Shown here: positions 30,310 to 42,259 of the stretch, piece after piece
How the letters are laid out: every line of letters starts with the position of its first letter
Position numbering within the stretch: the stretch's first letter is position 1
Origin: Sacculina carcini
Taxonomy: Eukaryota; Arthropoda; Thecostraca; Sacculinidae
NCBI GenBank assembly: GCA_916048095.2
Contig: OU696592.1
Location: forward strand, 3,346,399-3,410,398
DNA length: 64,000 nt
Reading direction: 5' to 3'
Made by a program: the position numbers and the translations under genes
Notes under the pieces: model-generated
Seen by the model: only the letters and a program-made list of their open reading frames with translations
The model's database searches: none
Told to the model about the DNA's origin: nothing

Positions 30310-30565
30310 CTGTGTTCGCGTGTAATTTTGCGGGGGCAAAGCCTCACGGCCCCGGCTGGCACACCGCAGGTCCGGCCGCCACACGAGTTTTCGCAGTCAC
30401 GGCCAGCACAGAAAACTATACGGCTGCGCGCACACGAAACCCGATTTGCGGCAATTGGGCCATCACTTTAAGAAACGAACCCATCCGTTTCACCTCGCCA
30501 GGGAATCGAACCCTGGACCTTTCGTGCACAGAGCGTGCGTCTTAGCCACTCGGCTATGAGACGGA
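30310..30565 (-). mobile_element. tRNA-like SINE, second type
   Basis: A GC-rich island. On the minus strand it begins GTCTCATAGCCGAGTGGCTA (A box TAGCCGAGTGG of Ser/Leu-type tRNAs) and reaches GTCCAGGGTTCGATTCCCTG, a perfect T arm and B box. The acceptor and anticodon stems are poor, so it is not a functional tRNA gene. A ~190-bp unrelated body follows to about 30310. Confidence 0.7.
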
Positions 30566-30589
30566 GGTTAAGACAGGAACGTATAGGAT

Positions 30590-32080
30590 AGAGGTGGAGA
30601 AATCTGCCCGTCGTGTGGTATACTTCAGAACACAAACACGAAACAAACAATGAAAGATGATGAAATCTTTTCATCAAAATGTTTCCAAACTATATTTATT
30701 ACTTAACATCATTCCCCAGCATCATTTGCTTAAGTACTATTTTACTTTTACCGCTATAATATGTATTGCTTAAACTTATATATTTTCCGTTATCATTAAA
30801 ACCCAATATAACCTGAGTCAAACCTACCCAACCCAACCCAACCACCCCATCTTGACCTAGCCCAGCCTAATCTGAGGTGATCCAACTTATTAGTTTGTGA
30901 TCACAAAATGAACCGATTCAATCATAATTTCTAATCAGAAGTTTGAGATTATTTACGCCAGGGGACTCAAACACGCGGCCCACCAATACTTTTCTCGCAG
31001 CTCGTCATTATAGTATAGAAACCAAATTGTAAGACTGGTTAAATCACATTTATTGTATAATGTGATTTAATTATACACCAATTAATTCACATTTTCATTA
31101 GTGAGTCTGGATCTTGAAGTCAAGCCCGTGAGTTTTGTATATGAACTCATTCTACACGGTAACATTGAATATATAAACCCACCCGTCGTGCGGAACAATT
31201 AATAAAACAAAAGTAATACATATTTAAATGCAAACCGCCAGTCTAATAGAAAACTCTAAATTGTAAAATCTATACCAATAGAAAATTCCTGTTCTGAATT
31301 TGCATATTCTTATTCTAATAATTGACGACATATTATTCAGTCAACCCGCCTCATACTTGAGCCCGCCCGTCGTCAGGAATAATTTCGAAATGAAAACACA
31401 AAATAACAATGAATTCTTTTAGTATATAAATGAATTTTCTTCCATAATATTATTAATATTCAAAAGAATATAATTAATATTCAATTCATAAAAAATTAGT
31501 GCAAATTGAAAAAAACCCATAGAAACGTTTTAGCCAATATAAAAGTTTCAATGTGAAATTTATGTTTCAATTTAGAAAACATGTTTTTTCAAAACCCGCC
31601 TCATATTTAAAGCTGCCCGTCGTGCGGAATAATTCAGAACTCAAACACGAAGCAAACAAAAAGAAAATTGATGAAAAACGACCAATAGAAAAAGTCAAAT
31701 TTGTAAATTCTTGTTTTATTTATTGTCGAAGTTTTTTCCCTCAACACTGCTCAAATTCTCACCCGTCCTTCGTGTGTAGTAATTCAGAAGTGTAACACCA
31801 TCAAAACAATGAAACTTTCTCTCATCTCTATAATTCCAGATTTATGCTTCCGCAAAAAACAGCATATGCATATAGTTGGCATTGCATGATATTACAACCC
31901 ATATCCTTATGCAACTTGAGCGTATGCTACTTGAAATGAAACCAATTACACAGTAAAATTCAGTGGTTTACTTTGTTCCCAGTAGCATTTTACCCGCCCG
32001 TCGTGCGGAACATGTGTAAATATTGAGGACAATAATGACTTTCTATTCAGTATAGTGTAGCATTAATTAAACTGTACCCA
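30590..32080 (+). repeat. GC-box repeat array, block 1
   Basis: AT-rich modules of ~150-300 bp separated by variants of CCCGCCCGTCGTGCGGAAC (for example near 31180, 31364, 31612, 31993), alternating with a CTCA-CCCGCCTCATA phrase. Includes the phrase ACCCAACCCAACCC. No genes; the short ORFs are repeat translations that recur in the other blocks. Confidence 0.85.
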
Positions 32081-32149
32081 ATAAAACCACACCATCCATG
32101 CTTGGAGCTAATATGATGCATTCTTAATTGTGATTGGGTTTCAGTGAAA

Positions 32150-33950
32150 TTTAATCGGTGTATATTCCTGTGTAATCGCAAGTGCGCATAATAGCTGTCA
32201 AATTGACAATATGTCCTTTTGAATTTACACTGCCGTAACTTCCTTCAGATGCACTTTGGAAAATTACAAATTATACCGTATTGTAGAAAACAAGATTTCT
32301 AGCACGATGATATAATTTATTTTTATGTATAACAAATAGTTACTGAGAAATAGAAGAAAAATGAATTAATTTTTGTCGCCCGGTGTTCAAGTGTGATTTT
32401 GGATGTATTTGAGAATTTTGCCAATTTAACACGTTTTTTGTATCATTTGTGGGTATAAATTATAACTTTTCTTGTAGAACACAAAATTATCTACACAGTA
32501 ATATATTCCTGTGTAATCGCAAGTGCGCATACTAGCTGTCAAATTGGCAATATGTCCTTTTGACTTTACACCGCCGTAACTTTCTTCAGATACACTTTGG
32601 AAAATAACAAAGTATACCGTATTGTAGAAAACAAGATTTCTAGCACGATGGTATAATTTATTTTTATGTATAACAAATAGTTACTGAGAAATAGTAGAAG
32701 AATGAATAAATTTTAGACGCCCGTTGTTCAAGTGTAATTTTGGATGTATTTGAGAATTTTGCCAATTTTACACGTTTTTTGTATAATTTATGGGTATAAA
32801 TTATAGCTTATCTTGTAGAACACAAAATTCTCTACACAGTAGTATAATCCTGTGTAATCGAAAGTGCGTCAATTGTGATTGGACTTCAGTGAAATTAAAT
32901 CAGTGTATATTCATGTGTAATTGCAAGTGCGCATAATAGCTGTCAAATTGGCAACATGACATTTTGACTTTACACCGCCGTAACTTCCTTTAGATACACT
33001 TTGGAAAATTACAAATTATACCGTATTGTAGAAAACAAGATTTCTAGCACGATGGTATAATTTATTGTAATGTGTGACAAATATTTCCTGAGAAATAGGT
33101 AGAAAAATTAATTAATTTTAATCACCCGGTGTTCAAGTGTAATTTTGGATGTATTTGAGAATTTTGCCAATTTTACACGTTTTTTGTATCATTTGTGGGT
33201 ACAAATTATAAATTTTCTTATAGAACACAAAATTATCTACATAATAGTACAATTTTTATAGCTGTACCATTGCTGGTTTATGAGGAATAGATAGCGAAAT
33301 ATTGACCAAAATATTCACGTTGTTTTTGCTAATTTTGCCTTTTTGACTTTGTCATTTACACTTCACACCGCCGCAACTTTTTTTATACACTTTGGAAAAT
33401 TAAAAATTATACCGTGTTGTAGAAAACAAAATTTCCAGCATGATAGTATTATTTATTTAGATGTGTGATAATTAGTTTTTGAGAAATAGAGAAAAAAGTA
33501 TAGAAAATCGGAAGCGTGGAGTTTAAATATAATTTTGAATGTATATTGAATTTTTTTCCATTTTACATGTTTTATATTCAATTTTGGGTATAAATTATAG
33601 TTCGTTGAGTAGAACAAAAAAAATTCTACACATTGGTATAATTTGTATAGTTGTACCAATGCTCGTATAGGAGGAGTAGTCTTCAGAAAATTGACCAAAA
33701 TTTTCGCGTTTTTCAGGGTTCATTTTGTCTTTTCACCGCTATAACTTTTTTTGGTTTCATTTTTGAAATTTAAAATGTAATCTAAAGTGTAGACAAGACA
33801 ATTTCCAACGTGATGGTATACATTGTTAGCGGGTACGTTAAATGGTGGCCGAGTATTAGCTGATAGAAAATAGACCAAGGAGAGTGGGACACACAAACAG
33901 ACACACACACAGACACACAGAGGATCTCATTTATATATATAGATATAGAC
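32150..33950 (+). repeat. ~341-bp tandem units ending in TATATATAGAT
   Basis: Two full ~341-345-bp units start at about 32158 and 32503 (TATTCCTGTGTAATCGCAAG) and a partial third at 32848. They are followed by diverged subunits (33240-33880) and a tail of CAGACACACACACAGA then TTTATATATATAGAT. Each unit holds two related ~170-bp halves, one with TGTAGAAAACAAGATTTCTA, one with TGTAGAACACAAAATT-TCTA. No coding signal. Confidence 0.85.
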
Positions 33951-36340
33951 TAGCATTAAAACCCGCCCGTTGTGCGGAGCAATTCATAACTTGAAATTAA
34001 TATTCAATTCATAAAAAATATGGAAAATTAAAAATGAAATAGGGTAAACTCATAAAAATATTAATCAATTAAAAATTCCAAGTTTAATTATTTTTATTTC
34101 AGCAAAATATTTCCCCTCAGTCCGCCTTGGTCATTTTTAAACCCGCCCGTCGTGCGGAACGATTCATACAATAAAATTCATATTTGAAGTCAAATCCATT
34201 GGTTTTGTGTATGGATTAATTCTATAGGGGAAATTGAACGTTCTATTGCCTATAGTTGCTGCTCGAGGAGCATTTATATTTAGAAAGAAATTACCTTGTT
34301 CTAAATGAACCATTTGAAAAAATGAACTAAAAAATGGAAACACTTTTTTCAAATCCGCCCGTCGTGCGGAACAATTCATACAATGAAATTCATATTAAAT
34401 CCATAAAATATAATGAATGCAAATTGAAAAGCAAGACATGTAACCTATAAATATCTTAACCAATAGAAAAGTCTAAATGTGAATATTTTTGTTTTTATTA
34501 TGACAAATATTATCCCTCAACCCGCTTGATATATAAGTCTGCCCGTCGTGTGGAACACAAACACAAAACAAACAATGAAAGATGATGAAATCTTTTCATC
34601 AGAATGTTTCCAAACTATATTTATTACTTAACATGGTTCCCCAACATTATTTGCTCAAGTACTATCTTACTTTTACCGCTATAATATTTATTGCTAAAAT
34701 ATTTTTTTTTCCGCTATCATTTAGACCCAATATAACCTGAGTCAAACCTACCCAACCCAACCCAACCATTCAATCTTGACCGCACTCTGCCTAGTCTGAG
34801 GTGATTCAACTCATTAGTTTGTGATCACAAAATATACTGATTCGATCATAATTTGTAATCAGAAGACTGAGATTATCTACCCCGGGGGTTCCAAACACGC
34901 GGCCCACCAATACTTTTCTCTCAAACCGCCAATATAATATCGGAACCAAACTGTAAGGCAGCTAAATTCACATTTGTTGCATAATGCGATATATTTATAC
35001 ACCATTTAAGTCACATTTACATTAGTGAGTCTGGATCTTGAAGTCAAGCCCGTGAGTTTTGTATATGGATTCTTTCCACACGGTAAAATTGAATGTTTGA
35101 ACCCACCCGTCGTGCGGAACATTTAATAAAACAAAAGTAATACATATTTAAATGCAAACAGCCAGTCTAATAGAAAACTCTAAATTGTAAAATCTATACC
35201 AATAGAAAATTCCTGTTGTGAATTTGCCTATTCTTAGTCTAATAATTGACGGCATATTATTCAGTCAACCCGCCTCATACTTAAGCCTGTCGTCAGGGAT
35301 AATTTCGAAATGTAAACACAAAATATCAATACAATTTTTTAGTATATATATGAACGTTTTTCCATAATATTATCTCATAACTCCCGGTTAATGCTTCCAC
35401 TAATGCATCATATTCATACAGTTGTTATTTTTTGGATTACACCGATATTACAGCCCTTGATATTACAGCCGATATTATATTATGCAATCTATATTCTGCT
35501 ACGTATTATTCCTAATATATCATCAGATCATATATCATCAGATCGCAAAATATATTTGAAGGTTCACATCATTCTCCACCATCATTTGCTCAAGAGCTAT
35601 TCTACTTTTATCGCTGGAATATTTACTGCTAGCAAAATATCATATACCTCGCTATCATTTAAACCCACTCTTTATAGATACATTTAAGCCCGCCCGTCGT
35701 GCGGAACAGTTCATAAAATATAATTAATATTCAATTCATAAAAAAAATTAGTGCAAATTGAAAAATAAATACAAACCCATAAAAAAGATTTAGCCAATAT
35801 AAAAGTCTAAATGTGAAATTTATGTTTCAATTTAGAAAACATGTTTTTCCACAACCCGCCTCATATTTAAAGCTGCCCGTCGTGCGGAATAATTCAGAAC
35901 TCAAACACGAAACAAACACAAAGAAAATTGATGAAAAACGACCAATAGAAAAAGTCAAATTGTAAATTATTGCATTAATTATTGACGATGTTTTTCCCTC
36001 AACACTGCTCAATTTCACACCCGTCCTTCGTGTGTAGTAATTCAGAAGTGTAACACTATCAAAACAATGAAACTTTCTGTCATCTCTATAATTCCAGATT
36101 TATGCGCCCGCTAAAACAGCATATTCATATAGTTGGCATTGCATGATATTACAACCTATATCCTTATGCAACTTAAGCTTATGCAACTTGAAACTAAACC
36201 AATTAAATTATACAGTAAAATTCAGTAGTTAACTTTGCTCCCAGTAGTATTTTACCCGCCCGTCGGGCGGAACAATTCATGTGTAAATATTGAGGACAAT
36301 AAGGCCATTCTATTCAGTATAGTGTAGCATTAATTAATTG
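33951..36340 (+). repeat. GC-box repeat array, block 2
   Basis: Starts CTAGCATTAAAACCCGCC directly after the TATATATAGAT tail of the preceding unit. GC boxes near 33961, 34142, 34355, 35104, 35691, 35872 and 36256. Its first 1.7 kb belong to the 2.6-kb duplication with 46041-48631. Confidence 0.85.
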
Positions 36341-36473
36341 CTCCCTACGCGTATTTTTGTGATTGATCTCGCGCTTGTTTGAATATGCGCGTTATTGAAA
36401 TTATATTATTATTGTGATGGTCAAGATACAAATACGACACCATTGGGCAATATGGAAGTATACTATCTGATTA
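36341..36473. repeat. 133-bp dispersed repeat, copy 1
   Basis: TCCCTACGCGTATTTTTGTG...CAATATGGAAGTATACTA matches 57645-57770 essentially exactly. Unknown family. Confidence 0.75.
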
Positions 36474-36556
36474 GACCAGAGGTGACAACTCTTCTGACTC
36501 TCACCCTCTTTCATCGTCACCGGGGCCCCCGCTGCCTTGGTGCACGTGCGTGTACC

Positions 36557-36560
<4 letters not shown>

Positions 36561-36605
<45 letters not shown>
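36561..36605. repeat. (TG)n microsatellite
   Basis: About 22 TG units in a more GC-rich stretch that precedes the LINE fragment. Confidence 0.95.
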
Positions 36606-36608
<3 letters not shown>

Positions 36609-36717
36609 TGTCCGAGTGCTCGCGTCCTTGTAAGGACGGGGTACCGTTACCGCGTCCCCTGCGACGTCATGAGTGTGGTAAAAATTGCTGGCTTGCAGCC
36701 GGCCCGTGCTGCGCCTT

Positions 36718-37071
36718 CAAGCTTTGATTGAGTTTCGTATTTGTACACTTATCCATTCTGCTTTAATACTCCACAAACCTGACTATATATTCAACATGTT
36801 CTCGTATAAGGTTCCACTCAACTCTGCTCACCTTAGGTCTGACAACAAATGCTTACTATTTGAGCCTCAATTTCCTTCTCGCCATTCTCACTATGATCGT
36901 AGTTTTTCTATTCAGGGCCCTCGTATATATAACAAGCTCCCGTCTTCCCTTCGTTCCATTCGATCGCTTGATTCGTTTAAACGACACTGTAGAAAATACT
37001 TCCTTAACATCTCGTACTCTTCATCAGGCCACAATAATTCTGTCACCATCTCACAAAAATACCGTATTTAG
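36718..37071 (+). pseudogene. LINE-D-type ORF2 C-terminus
   Basis: 118 codons in register with the end of LINE-D: ALIEFRICTLIHSAL, FEPQFPSRHSHYDRSFS, GPRIYNKLPSSLRSI, then YRI and a stop. The rest of ORF2 is missing. The 3' UTR continues to 37090 and, after LTR-RT2, from 42255 (TTTAACGTTTTTCCCG). Confidence 0.85.
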
Positions 37072-37090
37072 CCTTATTGTCTTTGCTCTT

Positions 37091-37412
37091 TGTGGCGTTG
37101 TTGTCGAGTGGCGTGCGGTATGACGTAATAGCGGTTCACTTGAGCCGAGTGGTGCGAGGTATGACGTCGCACGTTACTGCGCGCTGATTGGCCGCGACTT
37201 GAGCCTAGTGCCGGAGGCGTGTATCAGCTGGCGTGTGTGAAGCTGGCTTTGCGAGCGGTCGAGCGTCATTCGGTTGGTGGCCTGTGCGTTATAAGCATCG
37301 TTGCCGTGTTTCGAGATTTTTTCTGCTCGAGTGGACGAATTCTCGTCGTGTGCGCGGGTTACCTGCGAGAAGGTGAGAGGGCTTTGCCCCGTTGTTTCTT
37401 TGCTTGATCACA
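37091..37412 (+). mobile_element. 5' LTR of LTR-RT2
   Basis: Starts TGTGGCGTTG and ends GATCACA. Contains TGACGTAATAGCGG where the 3' LTR has TGACGTCATAGCGG, the latter a consensus CRE-like site. Confidence 0.93.
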
Positions 37413-37424
37413 AGCTATTTCGGC
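37413..37424 (+). other. Primer-binding site of LTR-RT2
   Basis: AGCTATTTCGGC directly follows the LTR end defined by comparison with the 3' LTR. The gag ATG is at 37428. Same 12 nt as in the other two elements. Confidence 0.8.
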
Positions 37425-37427
37425 TAT

Positions 37428-38514
37428 ATGGCTGAGGCCGTTGGCGGGGGCAAACGTGAGTTTGTCGAAGGGGGTTCCGGTAGCGATTCCGATTACTTCG
37501 GTCAGGAGGGTCAGAGACCCGAGCAGCGGGCCGCAGGACCCGTGGTAGATGTTGGCCAGTTGGCCAACATCTTGCATTAAGATGTTGGCCAACTCAGAGA
37601 GCCGATCCTTGACAGGATAGGGCGGGCTCTACCGCGTTTCGGTGGTGACGTCACCCTTGACGTCACTGAGTGGCTGGCCGACTTTGAGCGGCTATGCCCT
37701 GTCCAGCAGGTCGACCCTTGCGAAATGGTCGACCATATGCTGGATGGGAGCGCGCGCCGGCTCTACCGGCGCATGCTCGTCGGCGACGCCTCACAGTGGG
37801 CCGTGGTGAAAGCCACGCTGGTCGCGGAGTTTGGCGTGCCTCGCCAAGAGGCGTGGAGGCGTTTCTCGACTCGTCAGTTTCGATCTGGCGAGTCAGTGGA
37901 CGCCTTTGTGGACGACCTAGAGCGTCTAGGTCGCCGTGTAGGGTTAACACCCGAGAGCTTGGCCTTCCGCGTCAAGTTTTATGAGGGCCTACCCGACTCA
38001 ATCTATGAGTGGGCTATGGCGAAAGAGGGGGCGTATACCTCCGAGTTCGACAGCGTGCTGTCGGCGGTGCGCGCCAGAATTGGTGCGCGTAGGGCTGCTG
38101 CAGCCAGAAACCGCCCATCTGGGGTGATGGCTGCATCTAGGCAGCGAGTCAGCTACGCTCAAGTAGCGAGCAGCTCGAGGGACCGCTCTCCTGTTCCTCA
38201 AGCGTCGGACGAGCGAGACGGCTGTGTCTCGGTGGGCGGGCCGTCCGGAGCGCTCTTCTGCGCGCTCTTTTGCACGCTCTTCTGCGCGCCGGACGCTCCA
38301 CTGCTACCGATGTGGCGGCGACCATCTGGTCCGCGAGTGCCCGGGAGCGCAATGCTACCGGTGTGGCAAGCACGGGCATTTCGCTCGTGATTGCGAGGAG
38401 CCGGCGTCGACGTCGACGTCACGCCGCTCGCGAGCTCGGACGAGCTCGCATTTTCATGCGGAGGGCGCAGCACGGGGCGCAGCGACCTCCGACATGGAAG
38501 TCGACCGCAATTAA
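37428..38514 (+). pseudogene. LTR-RT2 Gag with two CCHC knuckles, broken
   Basis: Starts MAEAVGGGKREF three bases after the primer site. Residue ~51 is a TAA stop (37578-37580) within a local GATGTTGGCCA repeat; the frame then continues through the capsid-like part (RFGG-----EWL-DFERL, RRFSTRQFRSGESVDAF, YEGLPDSIYEW). The zinc knuckles, CYRCGGDHLVREC (one residue short of canonical spacing) and CYRCGKHGHFARDC, are in another frame, shifted near 38240-38290 in a CTCTTCTGCGCG tandem repeat. The protease follows in the -1 frame relative to the knuckles. Confidence 0.85.
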
Positions 38515-38642
38515 GCGGCGGCCCCTGTAAAGGGGCGACGGTGAGTCCTTGCTCTGCGCGTGGACTCATCAGCGGAGCACATTTGGTGCGTCGGGCCCGC
38601 CGGGCGATTCGAGGGACGGCCGGTGTATTGACTTAGCGTCGT

Positions 38643-38951
38643 ATGCCGGTCGTTGAAGCTGTTCTCAACGGTCGTTGCTCCCGGTGTCTGGTTGACACGG
38701 GAAGTGAGTGCACAATTGTTAGTGCACGGGTGGTGGCGGGTTCACTTCCCCGTCGGGGACGACCGTTGATTACAGCGGATGGTAGGACTTCTCATGAGAC
38801 GAAGTCCTGTGACGTAGTAATAGGGCTGCAGGGACACTGTTTTAGAGTTTCCGGGCTCGTAGTTAAGGGATTAGAAAACCTTGGGGTGGAGTGCCTCCTG
38901 GGCAACGATGTTATTGACCATATGGGAGGCGTAACAGTGAAGAGTTGTTGA
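38643..38951 (+). pseudogene. LTR-RT2 Pol: aspartic protease
   Basis: Short ORF with CLVDTGSECTIVS (active-site DTG), a flap-like TADGRTSHET segment and LLGNDVIDHMGG near the end, all in the order of retroelement proteases. A stop upstream (TAG 38634-38636) and a direct repeat of TGACTCTAACTACA at about 38950 and 38968 break it from gag and from the RT. Confidence 0.8.
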
Positions 38952-41875
38952 CTCTAACTACAGGTGTTGACTCTAACTACACCGTTGAGTGGGGGAAACC
39001 TTACCCCGAGGGGTGCTGTCGTGCACCGGCGCGTAAGTGTGTGTCTAATAAATCGACGAAGTGTGTGAGGTTTATGTTGGCAGGCTCCACGGATAGTCCG
39101 CAGCCGCTGGAAGTTGTCGACAAGGACTTCGTAGCGGCATTCGCTGAGGGCCGATGGACGGTGAGCTGGCGGTGGTCTGACAAAGAGCCGGACCAGCTAC
39201 AGAACAGCGTGGCGGAGTACAGATTTACGAGAGCTTCCGGAGTGAGCGAGAGGTACAATGCCGAGATCCGGAGCTGGATCGAGAAAGGCTGGTTGATCCC
39301 ATGGCACGGCCCAGTAAAGGGGATCATCCCGCTGTTGGCCGTCGTACAGCCGACGAAAGACAAAGTTCGTCCTGTTATGGATTACCGTGAGCTGAACGGC
39401 TTTGTCGAGTGTCACACAGGAGATGACGGTGTGTCAGTGTGTGCTGACAAGATCAGAGAGTGGAGGCAATGGCAGGGGGAGATCAAGGTAGTTGATCTCA
39501 AGTCGGCGTACCTGCAGATTCACGTGAGCCGAGATCTGTGGAAATGTCAGGTCGTGAGGTATAATGGTGTGTATTATGCGTTGACGCGGCTGGGCTTCGG
39601 CCTGTCATGTGCACCAAGAATAATGACGCTGATTCTGCGAAAGGTCCTGTCATTGGACGAGAAGGTGCGAAAGGCGACAGATAATTATGTCGACGATATC
39701 ATCGTGAGGACGTCCGATGTGAGCGTGCAGCAGCTTCGGGAACATCTGCAAAGGTATGGCTTTGAGACTAAGGAGCCGGAGGGCCTAGATGGGGGTCGAT
39801 TATTGGGAATTGCTCTGAAGAAGGGACCCGATGGGTGGTTGAATATGTCGAGAGGGACAGCTCTTCGTGACGCTGCACCCGAATTGACAGGGCTGACCAA
39901 GCGTGGGTTGTTCTCCGTATGTGGTCGCTTAGTCGGCCATTACCCCGTTGCCGGGTGGTTACGCCCCCATTGCAGTTTTTTGAAGCGGTTGGGGTGTGGC
40001 GGGTCGTTGGATAACCCGTTGGAGAATGTTGTGTGTGTGCTTGTGTCTGAGCTGTTGCAGCGTGTTCAGAAGGCGGACCCGGTAAAGGGTCGATGGGACG
40101 TGAACGCAGCTGGAAACATCACAGTATGGAATGACGCGAGCACGCTGGCGCTTGACGTGGTGGTCGAGGTGGACGGCTGCATCGTTTAGGATGCTACTTG
40201 CCTCCGTAAGAAGACCGACGTCCTACACATCAATGTGTCCGAACTGGAGGCAGTCGGTCGTGGCATCAATATGGCGATTTCGTGGGGGTTCAAGACGTTT
40301 ACCGTCGCGACAGACTCGAGGACAGTGCTTAGTTGGATGGACAACACTGTCGAGGGGCGCAACCGTGTCCGCACTAAAGGTTCTGCCAAGATGCTGGTGA
40401 AGCGCCGACTGGCGGTGATTAAGGAGACGATCGCCGAGCATGGCCTGACAGTTTCTCTCCGGTTCGTCACGACTGTGGAGAATAAAGCTGATCAGATGAC
40501 CAGGGTGGCCAAGAAGTGGCTTGTTCATCGTGACGCTGGTGAGGAGGAGGTGGCAATATCAGCAGCTATTGCTACGAAGAAGAGCATCAAGGACACCGTT
40601 TGGGCGGCTCATCTGCCCCATCATTTAGGTGTCGAGAGGACGTTTTACCTGGGTCAACAATTGCGGAGTGATTTGACGAGAGCCCATGTGAAGGCGGAGT
40701 TAGCTGGATGCGAGGCTTGTCAACGTATTGATTCAGCGGTGAGAGAGGAGAACCTCGTAGGTCAGGGTAGTCTGGCCGTGGACAGGGACTGGTATCGAGT
40801 GGCAGCGGACGTCACTCATTACGATGCCGGCGTTTACCTGTCGATGGTGGATTGTGGTCCATCACGTCTTGCCGTATGGCGCAGATTGCCGAATGAGACG
40901 GCGTTGTGCATTATAGCTCAGCTGCGGCAGATTCTGATTGAGCGTGGGCCGTTTGAGGAGCTGTTACTGGACAACTCGACGGCGTTCCGGTCGGCGGCGA
41001 TGGAGCAGTTCGCCGACGAGTGGTGCATTTCTTTGCGATTCCGAGCCGCATACGCCCCGGGCGGTAACGGGATCGTGGAGCGAAATCACCGTACGATCAA
41101 AAGGATCGCAGCGAGGGGTCATATTTCCCCGGAGGAGGCGACGTTCTGGTACAACGTTACGCCGCGCAAAGAAACTCAGGTGAGCACTATTCCCTCGAGA
41201 TGAATTTTCAGATACGAGTGGCGTCTTCCATTTGAGACCGGCCGCAGGGACGCTGATGACCAGACAGCAGCGTTTGCCGTTGGTGACGAGGTGTGGGTGA
41301 AACCGCCGATCCCGTCATGTACAACGCCGTGGACCATCGGGAAGGTGACCAGGGTCGTCTCACAGCACGCTGTGTGCGTAGATGGCATGCCGCGTCATGT
41401 GCGCGACCTGCGCAAGCGTCGCTGTGCCGGCCATAGTGGAGCCATAGACGAGACCGACACTCATGGCGACGTGGAACCGACCAGCGGCGGTTGGGATGTG
41501 GATGCGACCGGCAATCGCGGATATGTGGAGCCACCCGGTGGAGCCACCCGGCGTAGCTTGGACCTGAGCGGTGATGGCGGACGAGACGAGGCGGCCGTTA
41601 GTCCCGGCGGTGACAGAACACCTGACAGCCTGCCACCTGAGCGACTGGCTATTGGCGAGGGCGTGGATGCGGACCGTGTGTCTGTGGAGCAGGAACCTCA
41701 AGAGCCCTCAGAGGACGTGAGTGTACATATTGCTCGAGAGAATGTCGGAGAGGGCGTCGCGGCTGAGAGAGTCGAGGATATGGCTGCAGTCGAGCAGCCG
41801 AGGCGGTCAACGAGGAGACGTCGACCGCCGGCATGGTTAAACGAGTACGTGTGTCTATCCGATGATGAAGTTTAA
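38945..41875 (+). pseudogene. pol: LTR-RT2 Pol: RT, RNase H, integrase
   Basis: One frame with two in-frame stops (TAG 40187-40189, TGA 41201-41203). RT has VVDLKSAYLQIHV, RLGFGLSCAP and YVDDIIV. RNase H has VWNDAS where the usual form is WTDAS, then SELEAV and TDSRTV. Integrase has CEAC, AADVTH, LLDNSTAFRS and NGIVERNHRTIK (D-D-E). After the second stop come VGDEVWVKPP and a long acidic tail. Similar in order and motif wording to LTR-RT1 Pol. Non-functional as it stands. Confidence 0.9.
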
Positions 41876-41924
41876 CCGTGCGTGTTTGCAAGCGTGTTTG
41901 TTGTGAGCTTTCAGGTGAAAAGCT

Positions 41925-41932
41925 GGGGGAGA
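41925..41932 (+). other. Polypurine tract
   Basis: GGGGGAGA immediately before the 3' LTR, preceded by GGTGAAAAGCT. Position and composition fit the plus-strand primer. Confidence 0.7.
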
Positions 41933-42254
41933 TGTGGCGTTGTTGTCGAGTGGCGTGCGGTGTGACGTCATAGCGGTTGGCTTGAGCCGAGTGGTGCGAG
42001 GTATGGCGTCGCACGTTACTGCGCGCTGATTGGCCGCGACTTGAGCCTAGTGCCGGAGGCGTGTATCAGCTGGCGCGTGTGAAGCTGACTTTGCGAGCGG
42101 TCGAGCGTCATTCGGTTGGTGGCCTGTGCGTTATATGCATCGTTGCCGTGTTTCGAGATTTTTTCTGCTCGAGTTGACGAATTCTCGTCGTGTGCGCGGG
42201 TTACCTGCGCGAAGGTGAGAGGGCTTTGCCCCGTTGTTTCTTTGCTTGATCACA
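41933..42254 (+). mobile_element. 3' LTR of LTR-RT2
   Basis: Same ends as the 5' LTR; about 3% divergence between the two, so this insertion is older than LTR-RT1. Confidence 0.93.
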
Positions 42255-42259
42255 CTCTT

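Larger units (their letters stand above)
37091..42254 (+). mobile_element. LTR-RT2, Ty3/gypsy-like retrotransposon, damaged
   Basis: LTRs 37091-37412 and 41933-42254 (322 bp each, about 10 differences), flanked by the 5-bp duplication CTCTT (37086-37090, 42255-42259). Order: LTR, primer site, gag, protease, RT, RNase H, integrase, purine tract, LTR. It has the same primer site as LTR-RT1 and related proteins, but several stops and frameshifts. Inserted in the 3' UTR of a LINE fragment. GC-rich in an AT-rich field. Confidence 0.93.

Noticed and set aside
30492-30562. Possible functional tRNA gene (minus)
   Set aside because: T arm is perfect but acceptor and anticodon stems do not pair well, and it continues into a SINE-like body.
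33453-33698. Conserved 75-82-codon minus ORFs (also 46400, 52760, 54893)
   Set aside because: They lie in the ~170-bp subunits and are shared through duplication; frame is not kept in more diverged copies.
35391-35687. Hydrophobic 98-codon ORF, also at 48339 and 50642
   Set aside because: Repeats because the DNA is a repeat family; no start context, and the AT-rich composition explains the hydrophobic residues.
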